DNA of 64,000 bases from CADCVQ01 sp038260305. GTDB taxonomy: Bacteria > Actinomycetota > Thermoleophilia > Solirubrobacterales > Solirubrobacteraceae. The position numbers and the translations under genes are program-made. Positions 1 through 8,026 of the stretch are shown in pieces. The notes under the pieces are model-generated. The model worked only from the letters and a program-made list of their open reading frames with translations. It was not told the origin of the DNA and searched no databases. Where the stretch lies: positions 248,001-312,000 of the forward strand of contig JBBSNY010000001.1 of the NCBI GenBank assembly GCA_038260305.1, read 5' to 3'. Each line of letters starts with the position of its first letter. Within the stretch, counting starts at the first letter, position 1.

Positions 1-36
1 GCCGGGCGCGGGACCTGGGCCGGGCAGGGCGCCGGA

Positions 37-1686
37 TCAGGGGCGCAGCGTGATCAGCCGGGTGAGCTTCTGGCGCCGGCCGTCGGACGTTGCGTAGACC
101 CGCAGCGACAACCGCCCGGAGCGCGCGCGGCGCAGCTTGGCCAGCGTCTTGCGGGAGAGTCTGATCGTAAGGCGCGCCGTCCTCGCCTTGGTGAAGCGCA
201 CGCTGCCGGAGCCGACGAGTCCGCTCGACATCGTGCGCGTCAGGCCGACCCGGCGCGCCGTCGGACCTTCGAGGCGCAGCGTCGCCTTGATCGTGCACGG
301 GGAGTAGCAGCGGACGCGAACGTTCGTTTCGCGGTCGAACAGGCTCCTGAGGTGCAGGCTCGCAGGCACGTCGAGCAGCCGCGCGACTGGTTTGGCGATC
401 GTGGCCGATGGCGGTGGCGGGGTCGTCGCGGCCGGTGGAGGCGGCGGCGCGGGCGCTACGACCGCTGGCGGCGGCTGCACGACCGCCGGTGGCGGTGGCG
501 GTGGCGGTGGCGGAGGCGGTGCTGGTGGAGGAGGTGGTGGCGGCGGTGGTGGAGGAGGCGGAGGTGGTGGCGGTGGCGGAGGCGGCGCCGCTCCGACCGT
601 CACGACCTCGCGCGTCAGCGCGCGATCACCGTCGCCATAGGTCTCGAGCACCCGGACCGGGTAGCTGCCCGCCGCGGCCGGGCCGAGCGTCGTCGTCGGA
701 CCCGTCGCGTCGTCGAACGCGCCGTCGTCGTCGAGATCCCAGGCGTACGCGGTCGGCGTGCCCGTCGGCAGCGGGTTTGAGCCCGTCGGCGCCATCGCAC
801 TCGCAGTCAGCGCGACGGTGTCCGTCGGCAGTGCCGGGGCCGGGCTGATCGTGATCGCCGCCGTCGGGATCTGGGCGCGGATCCAGGCGTTCAGGGCCGG
901 CGCCGCGACGCGCGCGTAGACGCCGGGGTACTGCGCGTCGGCGCACCCGGCGCCCCAGGACGTCACGCCCATGAGCACGAAGTCGGCCGCCCGCGGCACC
1001 ATCATCGGGCCGCCGGAGTCGCCCTGGCAGGTGTCGGTCTGCCCGTTGCCGGCGCAGACCATCGTCGTCGGGTGGAACTCGGCGCCGTAGGCCAGCCCCG
1101 ATCCGCACGCCGCATCGCTGACGATCGGCGCGTGCGCCTCGCGCAACTGCGTCGTCGGATCGCAGTCGCTGGAGCACGTCGTCCCCCAGCCGATGATCGT
1201 CGCGCTCGTGCCGGGCGTCCACAGCGCGCCCTCGTTCGTCGCGATGATCCGCAGCGGATCGACCGGCGAGGCGGTCGCGCTCGCGAGGTGCAGCAGCGCG
1301 ACATCGCTCTGGGGATCACCGGTGATGGGGTCCTCCGAGAAGTCGGGATCGCGCAGGACCTTGTTGACGGCGAAGTGGTTGGCCGCGGTCGCCAGCTTGC
1401 GATTGGAGACGCCGAGGGTGACGTCGAAGGCGCTCGCGGCCACGATGCCCCCGGCGCCGTTCGTCACGCAGTGCCCTGCGGTCAGCACCCAGCGCCCGCT
1501 GACGAGCGTGCCGCCGCAGGCCCCGGCGTTCGAGCTGACGTACGCCTGTGCCGGCCACGGACGGGTCGCGAGCGTGCCGCCGACGATCCGCGGCGCCGCT
1601 GCGGACGATGCCGTGACGGCGAGCGACAGCGCGAGAGCGGCGAGCAGCACGCAGCGACGCAGAACCATGTGATCTCTATCGGTCAT
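37..1686 (-). CDS. Secreted trypsin-like (S1) serine protease with poly-Pro linker
   Basis: A chymotrypsin-fold endopeptidase predicted to be exported. An N-terminal signal peptide (about residues 8-31) is followed by the activation-like site RIVGG. The triad is visible: His72 (TAGHC), Asp128 (SDVALL) and Ser224 (GDSGGP). Asp218, six residues before the Ser, predicts cleavage after Arg/Lys. A PKD-like segment (YAWDLDDDG, about 310-365) leads into a very long poly-Pro stretch (about 365-425), then a C-terminal beta-rich module with a C-x3-C pair and an Arg-rich tail. The start may be the second Met at 1668, which gives a more typical signal peptide. Its downstream paralogue lies just upstream in the same orientation. 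The protease call is firm; its substrate is unknown. Confidence 0.9.
   Translation of the reverse strand: MTDRDHMVLRRCVLLAALALSLAVTASSAAAPRIVGGTLATRPWPAQAYVSSNAGACGGTLVSGRWVLTAGHCVTNGAGGIVAASAFDVTLGVSNRKLATAANHFAVNKVLRDPDFSEDPITGDPQSDVALLHLASATASPVDPLRIIATNEGALWTPGTSATIIGWGTTCSSDCDPTTQLREAHAPIVSDAACGSGLAYGAEFHPTTMVCAGNGQTDTCQGDSGGPMMVPRAADFVLMGVTSWGAGCADAQYPGVYARVAAPALNAWIRAQIPTAAITISPAPALPTDTVALTASAMAPTGSNPLPTGTPTAYAWDLDDDGAFDDATGPTTTLGPAAAGSYPVRVLETYGDGDRALTREVVTVGAAPPPPPPPPPPPPPPPPPPPPPAPPPPPPPPPPPAVVQPPPAVVAPAPPPPPAATTPPPPSATIAKPVARLLDVPASLHLRSLFDRETNVRVRCYSPCTIKATLRLEGPTARRVGLTRTMSSGLVGSGSVRFTKARTARLTIRLSRKTLAKLRRARSGRLSLRVYATSDGRRQKLTRLITLRP
409..600. repeat. GC-rich GGTGGCGG-type tract encoding poly-Pro
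   Basis: Low-complexity tract of short GGTGGCGG/GGAGGCGG units. On the minus strand it encodes the proline run of the first protease. Codons vary (CCA, CCG, CCT, CCC), so the run looks selected at protein level, though slippage is likely. Plus-strand Gly-rich reading here is a shadow. Confidence 0.85.
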
Positions 1687-1713
1687 CGACCAGCCGGCCG
1701 TGAGCTGACGCAG

Positions 1714-3225
1714 TCAGCGCCGCAGCGCGATCGACTTGGCGAGCTGCGAGCGGCGGCTGCCCGTGGTCGCCGTGACGCTGAGGGCGAGGGTCCCGCGCGT
1801 CGCCTTGCGCAGCTTCGCCAGCGACCGGCTCGGGACGATGATCGTCAGCGTCGAGGTCCTCGCTTTCGTGAAGCGGACGCTGCCGCTGCCGACCTGAACG
1901 CTCTTCGATGACGATCGCGCGAGCCCGAGCCTGCGCGCGGTCGGGCCGTCGAGACGCAGCCTTCCCTTCACTGTGCAGGCCGCGTAGCAGTGCACGTGGA
2001 TGCCGAGCCGGCGATCGAGCAGGCCCGCGATCCGCACGGTCCGCGGCACATCGACGAGGCGGGCGACGGGCTTGACGACGACCGCGGCCGGTGGTGGCGG
2101 CGGTGGTGGCGGTGGCGGTGGCGGTGGCGGGGGCGGCGGCGCGGCGCCGATCGTGACGACCGTGTGCCCCGTCGCGCGGTCGCCGTCGGCGTAGGTCTCC
2201 TGCACGCCGACGGAATACGTGCCGGCCGGCGCGGGCCCGATCGTCGCGGCCTGGCCCGCGGCGTCGTTGAAGACGCCGTCGCCGTTGAGGTCCCAGCCGA
2301 AGGCGATCGGATCTCCGGCCGGCGGCATGCCCACGGGGTGGGTGCCGGTCGCCGTCAGCACGACCGTCTGGTCGGCGGTCGGCGCCGCCGGCGACACAGC
2401 GATCCCGGCCGTCGGGATGCTGTTGTGCAGCCACTCGTTGAGCGTCGGCGCCCCGAGGCGCGCGTAGACGCCGGGGAAGCCCGCCGCCGCGCACGTCGTC
2501 GCGCCCCACGAGGTGACCCCGGCGAGCACGAACGCGCCCTGGGAGGGCACCATCAGCGGTCCGCCGGAGTCGCCGGAGCAGGTGTCTGTGCCGCCGCCGC
2601 CGGCACAGACCATCGTCGCCGGGTCGAAGTCCGGACCCCAGATCGAGCTGCACGTCGCGTCGTCGACGATCGGCACCTGCGTCTCGCGAAGCTGCTTCTG
2701 GAGCGTGCCCGCGTCATCCTTGCCCCAGCCGATGATCGTCGCGCTCGTGCCCGCGGCCCACAGCGCGCCGTCGGCCGGGCCGACGACCGGCAACGGCGTC
2801 TGCGGCGGCGCCGCTGGGGTGGAGATGTGCAGCAGCAGCGTGTCGTTGCTCGGCGGGCTGCCGCCGAATGCGGGGTTGCGCGCGACGACGTCGACGCTGT
2901 AGCGATCGGCCGCCGTCGCCTGGTCGATGTCGGCCTTGCCGAGCGTGATCATGTACTTGGTGGGGTCCGTCGACGTCATGCAGTGCCCGGCGGTCAGAAA
3001 CCAGCGACCGCTGACGAGCGTCCCGCCGCATAGCAAGCCGTTCGCCTGCAGGTAGCCCTGCGCGGGCCAGTCGTGCGTGGCGAGCATGCCGCCGATGATG
3101 CGCGGCGACGGGCGCTCGGCGGCCTGCGCGCCGGCGACCGGCACGATCGCGAGCGAAGCGGCGAGCAGCAGTGACGTGTGAAGGCGCGTGATATTGGTGG
3201 CGGTAGGTCGTCGTCGGGCGGTCAG
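1714..3225 (-). CDS. Second secreted trypsin-like (S1) serine protease, tandem paralogue
   Basis: Same architecture as the adjacent protease: signal peptide (RLHTSLLLAASLAIVPVAG), activation-like site RIIGG, His in TAGHC, Asp in NDTLLLH, Ser in CSGDSGGP with the Asp that gives Arg/Lys specificity, a PKD-like piece (FGWDLNGDG), a shorter poly-Pro linker and the same C-terminal module (C-x3-C, then RFTKARTSTLTI and a basic tail). The start is uncertain. No ATG, GTG or TTG lies between the stop of the upstream gene (3222-3224) and the signal peptide; a CTG at 3225 overlapping that stop is the best candidate, and ATC at 3192 is another. A small sequencing error near 3200 is also possible. Gene duplication of the neighbour is evident. 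Confidence 0.82.
   Translation of the reverse strand: MTARRRPTATNITRLHTSLLLAASLAIVPVAGAQAAERPSPRIIGGMLATHDWPAQGYLQANGLLCGGTLVSGRWFLTAGHCMTSTDPTKYMITLGKADIDQATAADRYSVDVVARNPAFGGSPPSNDTLLLHISTPAAPPQTPLPVVGPADGALWAAGTSATIIGWGKDDAGTLQKQLRETQVPIVDDATCSSIWGPDFDPATMVCAGGGGTDTCSGDSGGPLMVPSQGAFVLAGVTSWGATTCAAAGFPGVYARLGAPTLNEWLHNSIPTAGIAVSPAAPTADQTVVLTATGTHPVGMPPAGDPIAFGWDLNGDGVFNDAAGQAATIGPAPAGTYSVGVQETYADGDRATGHTVVTIGAAPPPPPPPPPPPPPPPPPAAVVVKPVARLVDVPRTVRIAGLLDRRLGIHVHCYAACTVKGRLRLDGPTARRLGLARSSSKSVQVGSGSVRFTKARTSTLTIIVPSRSLAKLRKATRGTLALSVTATTGSRRSQLAKSIALRR
2091..2147. repeat. Second GGTGGCGG tract encoding poly-Pro
   Basis: Short GGTGGCGG units, encoding about 17 prolines in the second protease on the minus strand. 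It is much shorter than the tract in the paralogue, which suggests that linker length drifts between copies. Confidence 0.8.
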
Positions 3226-4682
3226 CAGCTCGCTGCCGCCGTCCAGGAAGCGTCGCGACGAACGGTACGGAAGCCGGCGGGCGGCGGCGCCACCGTGCGG
3301 TCGACGTCGCGCTTGTCGAGGATGTAGTCGTGGGCGACCTTCTCCGTGCGCGGCACGAGGTAGGTTCCTCGGTGCGGGACGCCACCGGACTGCGCGTCGA
3401 CGACGGCGCCGGGATCGAGCTCGAGCCAGAGCGCCAGCAGCGGGATCGGACGGCGGTTGGGCACCGCGACCGGGCGGCAGGGCAGACCGGCCTTCACGAC
3501 CCGCGCGAGGTCGCCCTGGATCGACTCCTGGCGGCTCAGCGCGCGGGCGAGGCTGTCGATCCGCTCGATCTGGTTGGGGACGTAGAGCGCGAGCACGACG
3601 AGCGCGAGCCCCCCGAAGCGCGCCCACCACGTGCGCGCCGCGCCGCGGCGCACGTCGAGCCAGCCGAAGACCCCGGCGCCGGCGAAGATCGCCAGCAGCG
3701 TCCCGATCAGCAGCACGTAGCGGGTGATGATCGGCAGGCCGGCCGCCGCCAGGACGCAGAACGCCGCGACGGCGAGCACGCCCGTGGTCGCGCCGAGACG
3801 CGTGTGTCGGTCGCGATGCCAGATCAGCGCGAACACTCCGCCGCCGGCGGCCGCGAACAGCACCGGCTCGCGCAGGATCTCGCCGATCCGCCGCGGCAGC
3901 GTCGTCGGGACGTGCTGCAGGCCGGTGATGCGACCGAGCGTCGCGGCGTTGTCGCGCGTGCCGGTGAGGGAGTGCAGCGCGTTGTGAGTCAGCAGCAGGT
4001 CGTGCAGACACCAGAGCACGGGCCCGCAGGCGGCGAGAGCGACGAGCGGCGCGGCGTCTCGCCATGCGCGTGTGCGCGCCGGTCGGCTTCCGTCGCGCGC
4101 CGCCCGCAGGCCCGGTAGCAGCAGCCACCCGAGGTAGGCGGCGCTGAACAGCCACGCCTCCGGTCGCAGCAGAGCGGCGAGCGCGAGCAGCGCCAGGACC
4201 GGCGGCCCGGCGCGCGGGCGCCGCGTCTCGACGAGCAGCGCGCCGAGGACAAGCACGAGGTAGGGGATGTCGACGTACGCGCGGGCGCCGAAGTCCAGCA
4301 CCGGGATCCGCGTCAGCACGATCGCCGCCGCCGTCAATCCCGCGGCTGTGTTGAACCACGCGCGTCCGAGCGCGAAGACGACCCAGCCGAGTAGCGCCAG
4401 CGAGACGTAGGAGAGCCCGACGACGACGCTGGCCGCGAGATCGCCGTGCAGCCCGTCGATCCGCAGCGAGCTCAGCGGCGACAGCCCGATCGCGCCGAGC
4501 GTGGCGAGCGGGTGCGGGGTCGGCGCGATCGCCACCTCGAGGTTGGGCAGCGCGCCGTGGGCGAGCTCGCGACCCCAGACGAGCGTGTAGAGCGTGTCGT
4601 AGTTGACGAGCCCGTTCGAAGTCACCAGCCGCAGCAGCGCGGCACCGACGAGCACGCCTGCCGCGAAGCGGATCCGAGCCAT
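3222..4682 (-). CDS. Polytopic membrane protein, GT-C glycosyltransferase-like
   Basis: A 486-residue protein with many hydrophobic helices. The early loop after helix 1 is acidic (LVNYDTLYTLVWGRELAHG), and later loops contain ARAYVDIPYL and LLRPEAWLF. These resemble the loop signatures of lipid-linked sugar-dependent glycosyltransferases with the GT-C fold (GT39/GT87 relatives), but I cannot assign the family securely. A C-terminal soluble part of about 100 residues (VPNRRPIPLLALWLELDPG) follows the last helix. ATG at 4682 lies 8 nt downstream of a TACCGT hexamer. Its stop overlaps the likely start of the protease gene downstream, so the two may be cotranscribed. Confidence 0.6.
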   Translation of the reverse strand: MARIRFAAGVLVGAALLRLVTSNGLVNYDTLYTLVWGRELAHGALPNLEVAIAPTPHPLATLGAIGLSPLSSLRIDGLHGDLAASVVVGLSYVSLALLGWVVFALGRAWFNTAAGLTAAAIVLTRIPVLDFGARAYVDIPYLVLVLGALLVETRRPRAGPPVLALLALAALLRPEAWLFSAAYLGWLLLPGLRAARDGSRPARTRAWRDAAPLVALAACGPVLWCLHDLLLTHNALHSLTGTRDNAATLGRITGLQHVPTTLPRRIGEILREPVLFAAAGGGVFALIWHRDRHTRLGATTGVLAVAAFCVLAAAGLPIITRYVLLIGTLLAIFAGAGVFGWLDVRRGAARTWWARFGGLALVVLALYVPNQIERIDSLARALSRQESIQGDLARVVKAGLPCRPVAVPNRRPIPLLALWLELDPGAVVDAQSGGVPHRGTYLVPRTEKVAHDYILDKRDVDRTVAPPPAGFRTVRRDASWTAAASC

Positions 4683-4690
4683 CGGGCGGC

Positions 4691-4696
4691 ACGGTA
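4691..4696 (-). promoter_or_regulatory. TANNNT -10 hexamer (TACCGT) upstream of the GT-C-like gene
   Basis: TACCGT on the minus strand ends 8 nt before the ATG at 4682, with no Shine-Dalgarno between. This fits a leaderless or nearly leaderless transcript. Confidence 0.4.
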
Positions 4697-4802
4697 GCCG
4701 TTCGCGGGGGCGACCGGCGCGGGGCGTGGGCGGCGGCGCCCGCAACCGCGGCCCTGCCGTGCGCGGGTGCGCGGCGGGCGTCGGCCCGGGCGCGCGCGAA
4801 GC

Positions 4803-4808
4803 TATCCT
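4803..4808 (+). promoter_or_regulatory. TANNNT -10 hexamer (TATCCT) upstream of dnaX
   Basis: TATCCT ends exactly 6 nt before the GTG of dnaX at 4815, and no ribosome binding site fits between. This predicts a leaderless mRNA beginning at the start codon. No clear -35 element is visible. Confidence 0.5.
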
Positions 4809-4814
4809 CGACGC

Positions 4815-6605
4815 GTGTCCCAGGCTCCATCGCTCTACCGCCGCCACCGTCCGCGGTGCTTCGCCGATGTCGTCGGCCAGGAGCATGTCGTTCGCACGCT
4901 GCGCAACGCCGTCACGGGCGGCAAGGTCCATCACGCCTACCTGTTCGTCGGCTCGCGCGGCACGGGCAAGACGTCGATGGCGAAGATCCTCGCGGCGTGC
5001 CTGAACTGCGAGCACGGCCCGACGATCGATCCCTGCGGCGTGTGCGACTCGTGCGTGTCGATCGCGAGCGCGACATCGCTCGACGTCATCGAGATGGACG
5101 CTGCATCCAACAACTCCGTCGACGACATCCGCGACCTGCGCGAGAGCGTCGTCTACGCGCCGGTCTCCGGGCGCCACAAGATCTACATCCTCGACGAGGC
5201 GCACATGCTCTCGACGCAGGCCTGGAACGCGTTCCTCAAGACGCTCGAGGAGCCGCCCCCGAACACGGTCTTCGTGCTCGCGACGACGGAGGCGGCGAAG
5301 GTCCTGCCGACCGTCGTCGACCGCTGCCATCGCTTCGACTTCGCCCGCCCGACGGTCGAGCAGCTCGCGTCGGTCGTGCGCCGCGTCGCCGAGAAGGAGT
5401 CGATCGAGATCCCGGCCGATGCGGTCGCCCTGCTCGCGCGTCATGCGACGGGGTCCTTTCGCGACGCGCTCGGCACGCTCGAGCAGCTCGTCACCTACGC
5501 CGGTACGTCGATCGCGACGGAGGACGTCCTCGCGGTCCTCGGCGTGGCCGATGCCGACCTGCTGTTCGCCTCGCTGGATGCGATCGCCGCCGCCGACCCG
5601 CGCGAGGCGCTGCTGGCCGCCGCAAGGCTCACGCAGACCGGCCGCGACGCGCTCGGCTTCGTGCGCGATCTCGAGGCCCATGCGCGTGACCTCATGATCG
5701 TCCAGGCCCTGGGTGAGGTGCCGGCGGAGCTCGCGATCACGCCCGAGCATGATGCGCGCCTCGCGGCGCAGGCCGGCCGCGTCGGGGCGAGCGCGGTCGC
5801 GCGCCTGCTCGACCTGCTGGCCGCGGCGATGGAGGCGACGAAGAACGGCTCCGATGCGCGCACGCAGCTCGAGCTCGCGCTCGTCAAGGCGGCCTCGCCG
5901 ATCGTCGACCCCTCGTCGCAGGCGATGGCGCAGCGCATCGAGCGCCTCGAGGCTTCGCTGTCGGCGCTCGCCCACGGCTCGCCGCCAGCGCCCGGCCCAA
6001 GCGCGCCGCCATCGCCTCCGGCGCCCGGTCCAGGTGCCCCATCATCGGCATCGCCGCCTGGGGCAGAGCTTGCGCCGAGCGATCCGCCGCCGGCCCCGCT
6101 GCAGGCGCCGGCCGCCGAAGCCCGTCCCGCCAACGGCGCGCCCACCAACGTCAGCGTCGCCGCCCCGCCGGCCGTCGGCGATCACGACGGCCCGTCGCTC
6201 GACCTCGGCTCGCTGCGCGCCATCTGGCCGGCCGTCATCGACACGGTCCGCGCGGAGAACGCGCTCTGCGCCGCGCTGCTCGCCGAGGCGATGCCGATCG
6301 CGGTCGACGGCACGGAGGTCACCGTCGCGTTTCCGGCGAGCGACGACTTCCACCGCCGCAAGGCCGACGACGACGGCTACCGGCGCTGCGTCGCGATGGC
6401 CGTGCGGACCGTGACCGGCATGAAGGCGCAGATCGCCTACGTGCTGGCGGATCTCGCGCCAGCGGGCGCGGTCGACGAGGCGCCGGCCGCGCCGCCGACG
6501 GAGGACGAGTGGGTCCAGCGCTTCGTGGCAGAGTTCGACGCCGAGGAGATCCACCCCGACCCCGATCCCCCAGAACCCCCTCCTACCGAGAGCGAGCCGC
6601 GCTGA
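4815..6605 (+). CDS. dnaX: DNA polymerase III subunit gamma/tau
   Basis: ATPase of the sliding-clamp loader. Walker A is GSRGTGKTS (residues 46-54), the four zinc cysteines are C65, C74, C77 and C80 (PCGVCDSC), and Walker B is YILDEAH. The arginine-finger motif reads VDRCHRF instead of the common SRC. After about residue 390 comes a Pro/Ala-rich linker and then a small C-terminal domain (about 460-560) that should hold the tau-like polymerase contact. Start GTG at 4815 gives the canonical N-terminus SQAPSLYRRHRP. The TGA stop overlaps the ATG of the next gene. First gene of the conserved dnaX-ybaB-recR set, which joins replication and recombinational repair. Confidence 0.96.
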   Translation: MSQAPSLYRRHRPRCFADVVGQEHVVRTLRNAVTGGKVHHAYLFVGSRGTGKTSMAKILAACLNCEHGPTIDPCGVCDSCVSIASATSLDVIEMDAASNNSVDDIRDLRESVVYAPVSGRHKIYILDEAHMLSTQAWNAFLKTLEEPPPNTVFVLATTEAAKVLPTVVDRCHRFDFARPTVEQLASVVRRVAEKESIEIPADAVALLARHATGSFRDALGTLEQLVTYAGTSIATEDVLAVLGVADADLLFASLDAIAAADPREALLAAARLTQTGRDALGFVRDLEAHARDLMIVQALGEVPAELAITPEHDARLAAQAGRVGASAVARLLDLLAAAMEATKNGSDARTQLELALVKAASPIVDPSSQAMAQRIERLEASLSALAHGSPPAPGPSAPPSPPAPGPGAPSSASPPGAELAPSDPPPAPLQAPAAEARPANGAPTNVSVAAPPAVGDHDGPSLDLGSLRAIWPAVIDTVRAENALCAALLAEAMPIAVDGTEVTVAFPASDDFHRRKADDDGYRRCVAMAVRTVTGMKAQIAYVLADLAPAGAVDEAPAAPPTEDEWVQRFVAEFDAEEIHPDPDPPEPPPTESEPR

Positions 6606-6940
6606 TGCCCCAGCCGAACATGAACCAGATGATGAAGCAGGTTCAGAAGATGCAGAAGGACATGATGGCCGCGCAGGAGCAGCTCGCCAACGAGACGGTC
6701 ACGTCGTCCGCCGGCGGCGGCATGGTGACCGTGACCGTGACCGGCGATCTGACGGTCAAGGACATCAGCATCGACCCCGACGCGATCGATCCCGAGGATC
6801 CGGAGCTGCTGCAGGACATGGTCATGGCGGCCGTCAACGAGGCGCTGCGCCAGGCCCAGGAGATGGCCGCGACGAAGATGGGCGGCCTCACCGGCGGCCT
6901 CGACCTCGGCGGTCTCGGCCTGCCCCCGGGCCTGATGTAA
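6605..6940 (+). CDS. YbaB/EbfC family nucleoid-associated protein
   Basis: A 111-residue protein with a Met/Gln-rich N-terminal helix (MNQMMKQVQKMQKDMMAAQE) and the central GGGMVTVTVTGDL strand pair typical of the YbaB/EbfC family, which binds DNA as a dimer. A Gly/Leu-rich tail ends in GLPPGLM. The ATG overlaps the dnaX stop by one base pair pattern (TGATG), so translation is probably coupled. The position between dnaX and recR is the family's usual context and supports a role with RecR in DNA metabolism; the exact function is not settled in the family. Confidence 0.93.
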   Translation: MPQPNMNQMMKQVQKMQKDMMAAQEQLANETVTSSAGGGMVTVTVTGDLTVKDISIDPDAIDPEDPELLQDMVMAAVNEALRQAQEMAATKMGGLTGGLDLGGLGLPPGLM

Positions 6941-6946
6941 AGCCGT

Positions 6947-7552
6947 TTGTACGCCCCACCGATCCAGCGCTTGATCACCGAGCTCGGCAAGCTGCCCGGG
7001 ATCGGCGCGCGCACCGCCCAGCGCCTGGCGTTTCACATCCTGCGCGCCTCGACGGAGGACGCGTCGTCGCTCGCGGAGTCGATTCGCGAGGTCAAGGAGC
7101 GCATCGGCCTGTGCGAGATCTGCTTCAACCTCGCCGACGCCCCGATCTGCCGGATCTGCGAGGACACGCGCCGCGACGCGAGCCTGATCTGCGTCGTCGA
7201 GGAGGCCGGCGACGTCATCCCGGTCGAGCGCACCCACGAGTACCGCGGCCGCTACCACGTGCTCGGCGGCGCGCTGTCGCCGATCGACGGCGTCGATCCC
7301 GACGACCTGAAGATCGCCGAGCTCTACCGCCGCGTCGCGGATCCGGCGCAGCCGATCTCCGAGGTCGTGCTCGCGACAAACCCGACGACGACCGGCGAGG
7401 CGACCGCACTGCACATCGCCGACGTCCTGCGCGTCCGCGCCCCCGAGCTCGTCGTCACGCGACTGGCGAGCGGGCTGCCCGTCGGCGGCGACCTCGAGTA
7501 TGCCGACGAGGTCACGCTCGGCAAGGCGTTCCTCGGCCGCCGCCGCCTGTAG
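6947..7552 (+). CDS. recR: Recombination mediator protein RecR
   Basis: A 201-residue RecR that acts with RecF/RecO to load RecA. In order: a helix-hairpin-helix (ELGKLPGIGARTAQRLAFHIL), the four-cysteine zinc finger (CEICFNLADAPICRIC), a Toprim domain (LICVVEEAGDVIPVE ... YHVLGG) and the C-terminal GGDLEYADEVTLGKAF segment with a Walker-B-like strand. Start is TTG at 6947, seven bases after the ybaB stop, which gives the family's normal LYAPPIQRLI beginning. Last gene of the dnaX operon; the next gene is convergent. Confidence 0.95.
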   Translation: MYAPPIQRLITELGKLPGIGARTAQRLAFHILRASTEDASSLAESIREVKERIGLCEICFNLADAPICRICEDTRRDASLICVVEEAGDVIPVERTHEYRGRYHVLGGALSPIDGVDPDDLKIAELYRRVADPAQPISEVVLATNPTTTGEATALHIADVLRVRAPELVVTRLASGLPVGGDLEYADEVTLGKAFLGRRRL

Positions 7553-7556
7553 GCGG

Positions 7557-8024
7557 TCAGCGCCGCCGCAGCCCGAGGTCGGCGACGAGATCGCCGCGGT
7601 CGCCGAGCCGGGCGTAGACGATGAGATCGGTCGATCGGGCGGCGCGCGGCGGCAGCCGGACGAACCAATGGCGCCCGCTTGAGCCGATGCGGTGCAGCGT
7701 GAGCTTGACGCTGTCGCGCGCGACGACGTTGGCGCCGTCGACGTGCTCCGCCGAGATGCTGACGTCCTGCGCCGCACGTCGCAGGTCGACGACGACCTTC
7801 GCGCCGGAGCGCCAGCGCAGCGTCGCCGATGGATTGCCGATGGTGCCGTTCTGCAAGCACTCGCGGCGGCTCCCGTAGCTCCAGCACGACGTGAACACCG
7901 TCGCGAAGCGGGTGACGCCGAGCGTCGTGACCTTCGGCTTCGGCGGCCCGGACGGCGCGGCCGAGACGGCGGCGACCGGCGCCGCCGCGGCGAGCAGCGC
8001 GAGCCCGAGCACGATTCGGCGCAT
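7557..8024 (-). CDS. Small secreted protein of unknown function
   Basis: A 155-residue protein with a clear signal peptide (MRRIVLGLALLAAAAPVAAVSA). The mature part has one pair of cysteines (TSCWSY and RECLQN) that probably form a disulfide, and a beta-rich, Arg-rich body that ends in LGLRRR. I recognise no family. It sits 2 bases after the GH3-like gene on the same strand, so the two are probably cotranscribed and the product may act in the cell envelope with it. The stop is convergent with recR. Confidence 0.6.
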   Translation of the reverse strand: MRRIVLGLALLAAAAPVAAVSAAPSGPPKPKVTTLGVTRFATVFTSCWSYGSRRECLQNGTIGNPSATLRWRSGAKVVVDLRRAAQDVSISAEHVDGANVVARDSVKLTLHRIGSSGRHWFVRLPPRAARSTDLIVYARLGDRGDLVADLGLRRR

Positions 8025-8026
8025 AC

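Noticed and set aside
392..848. Gly-rich and Arg-rich open frames on the plus strand opposite the first protease
   Set aside because: They are antisense shadows of the poly-Pro tract and the protease frame; the minus frame has the triad and signal peptide.
4683..4814. Region before dnaX checked for the SRP (4.5S) RNA often found there
   Set aside because: The conserved GGTCAGGTCCGGAAGG-type core is not present.
3228..4830. Long minus-strand open frame that extends the second protease upstream to 4830
   Set aside because: The extension runs through the GT-C-like gene in another frame, is Arg/Ala-rich without motifs, and precedes the signal peptide.
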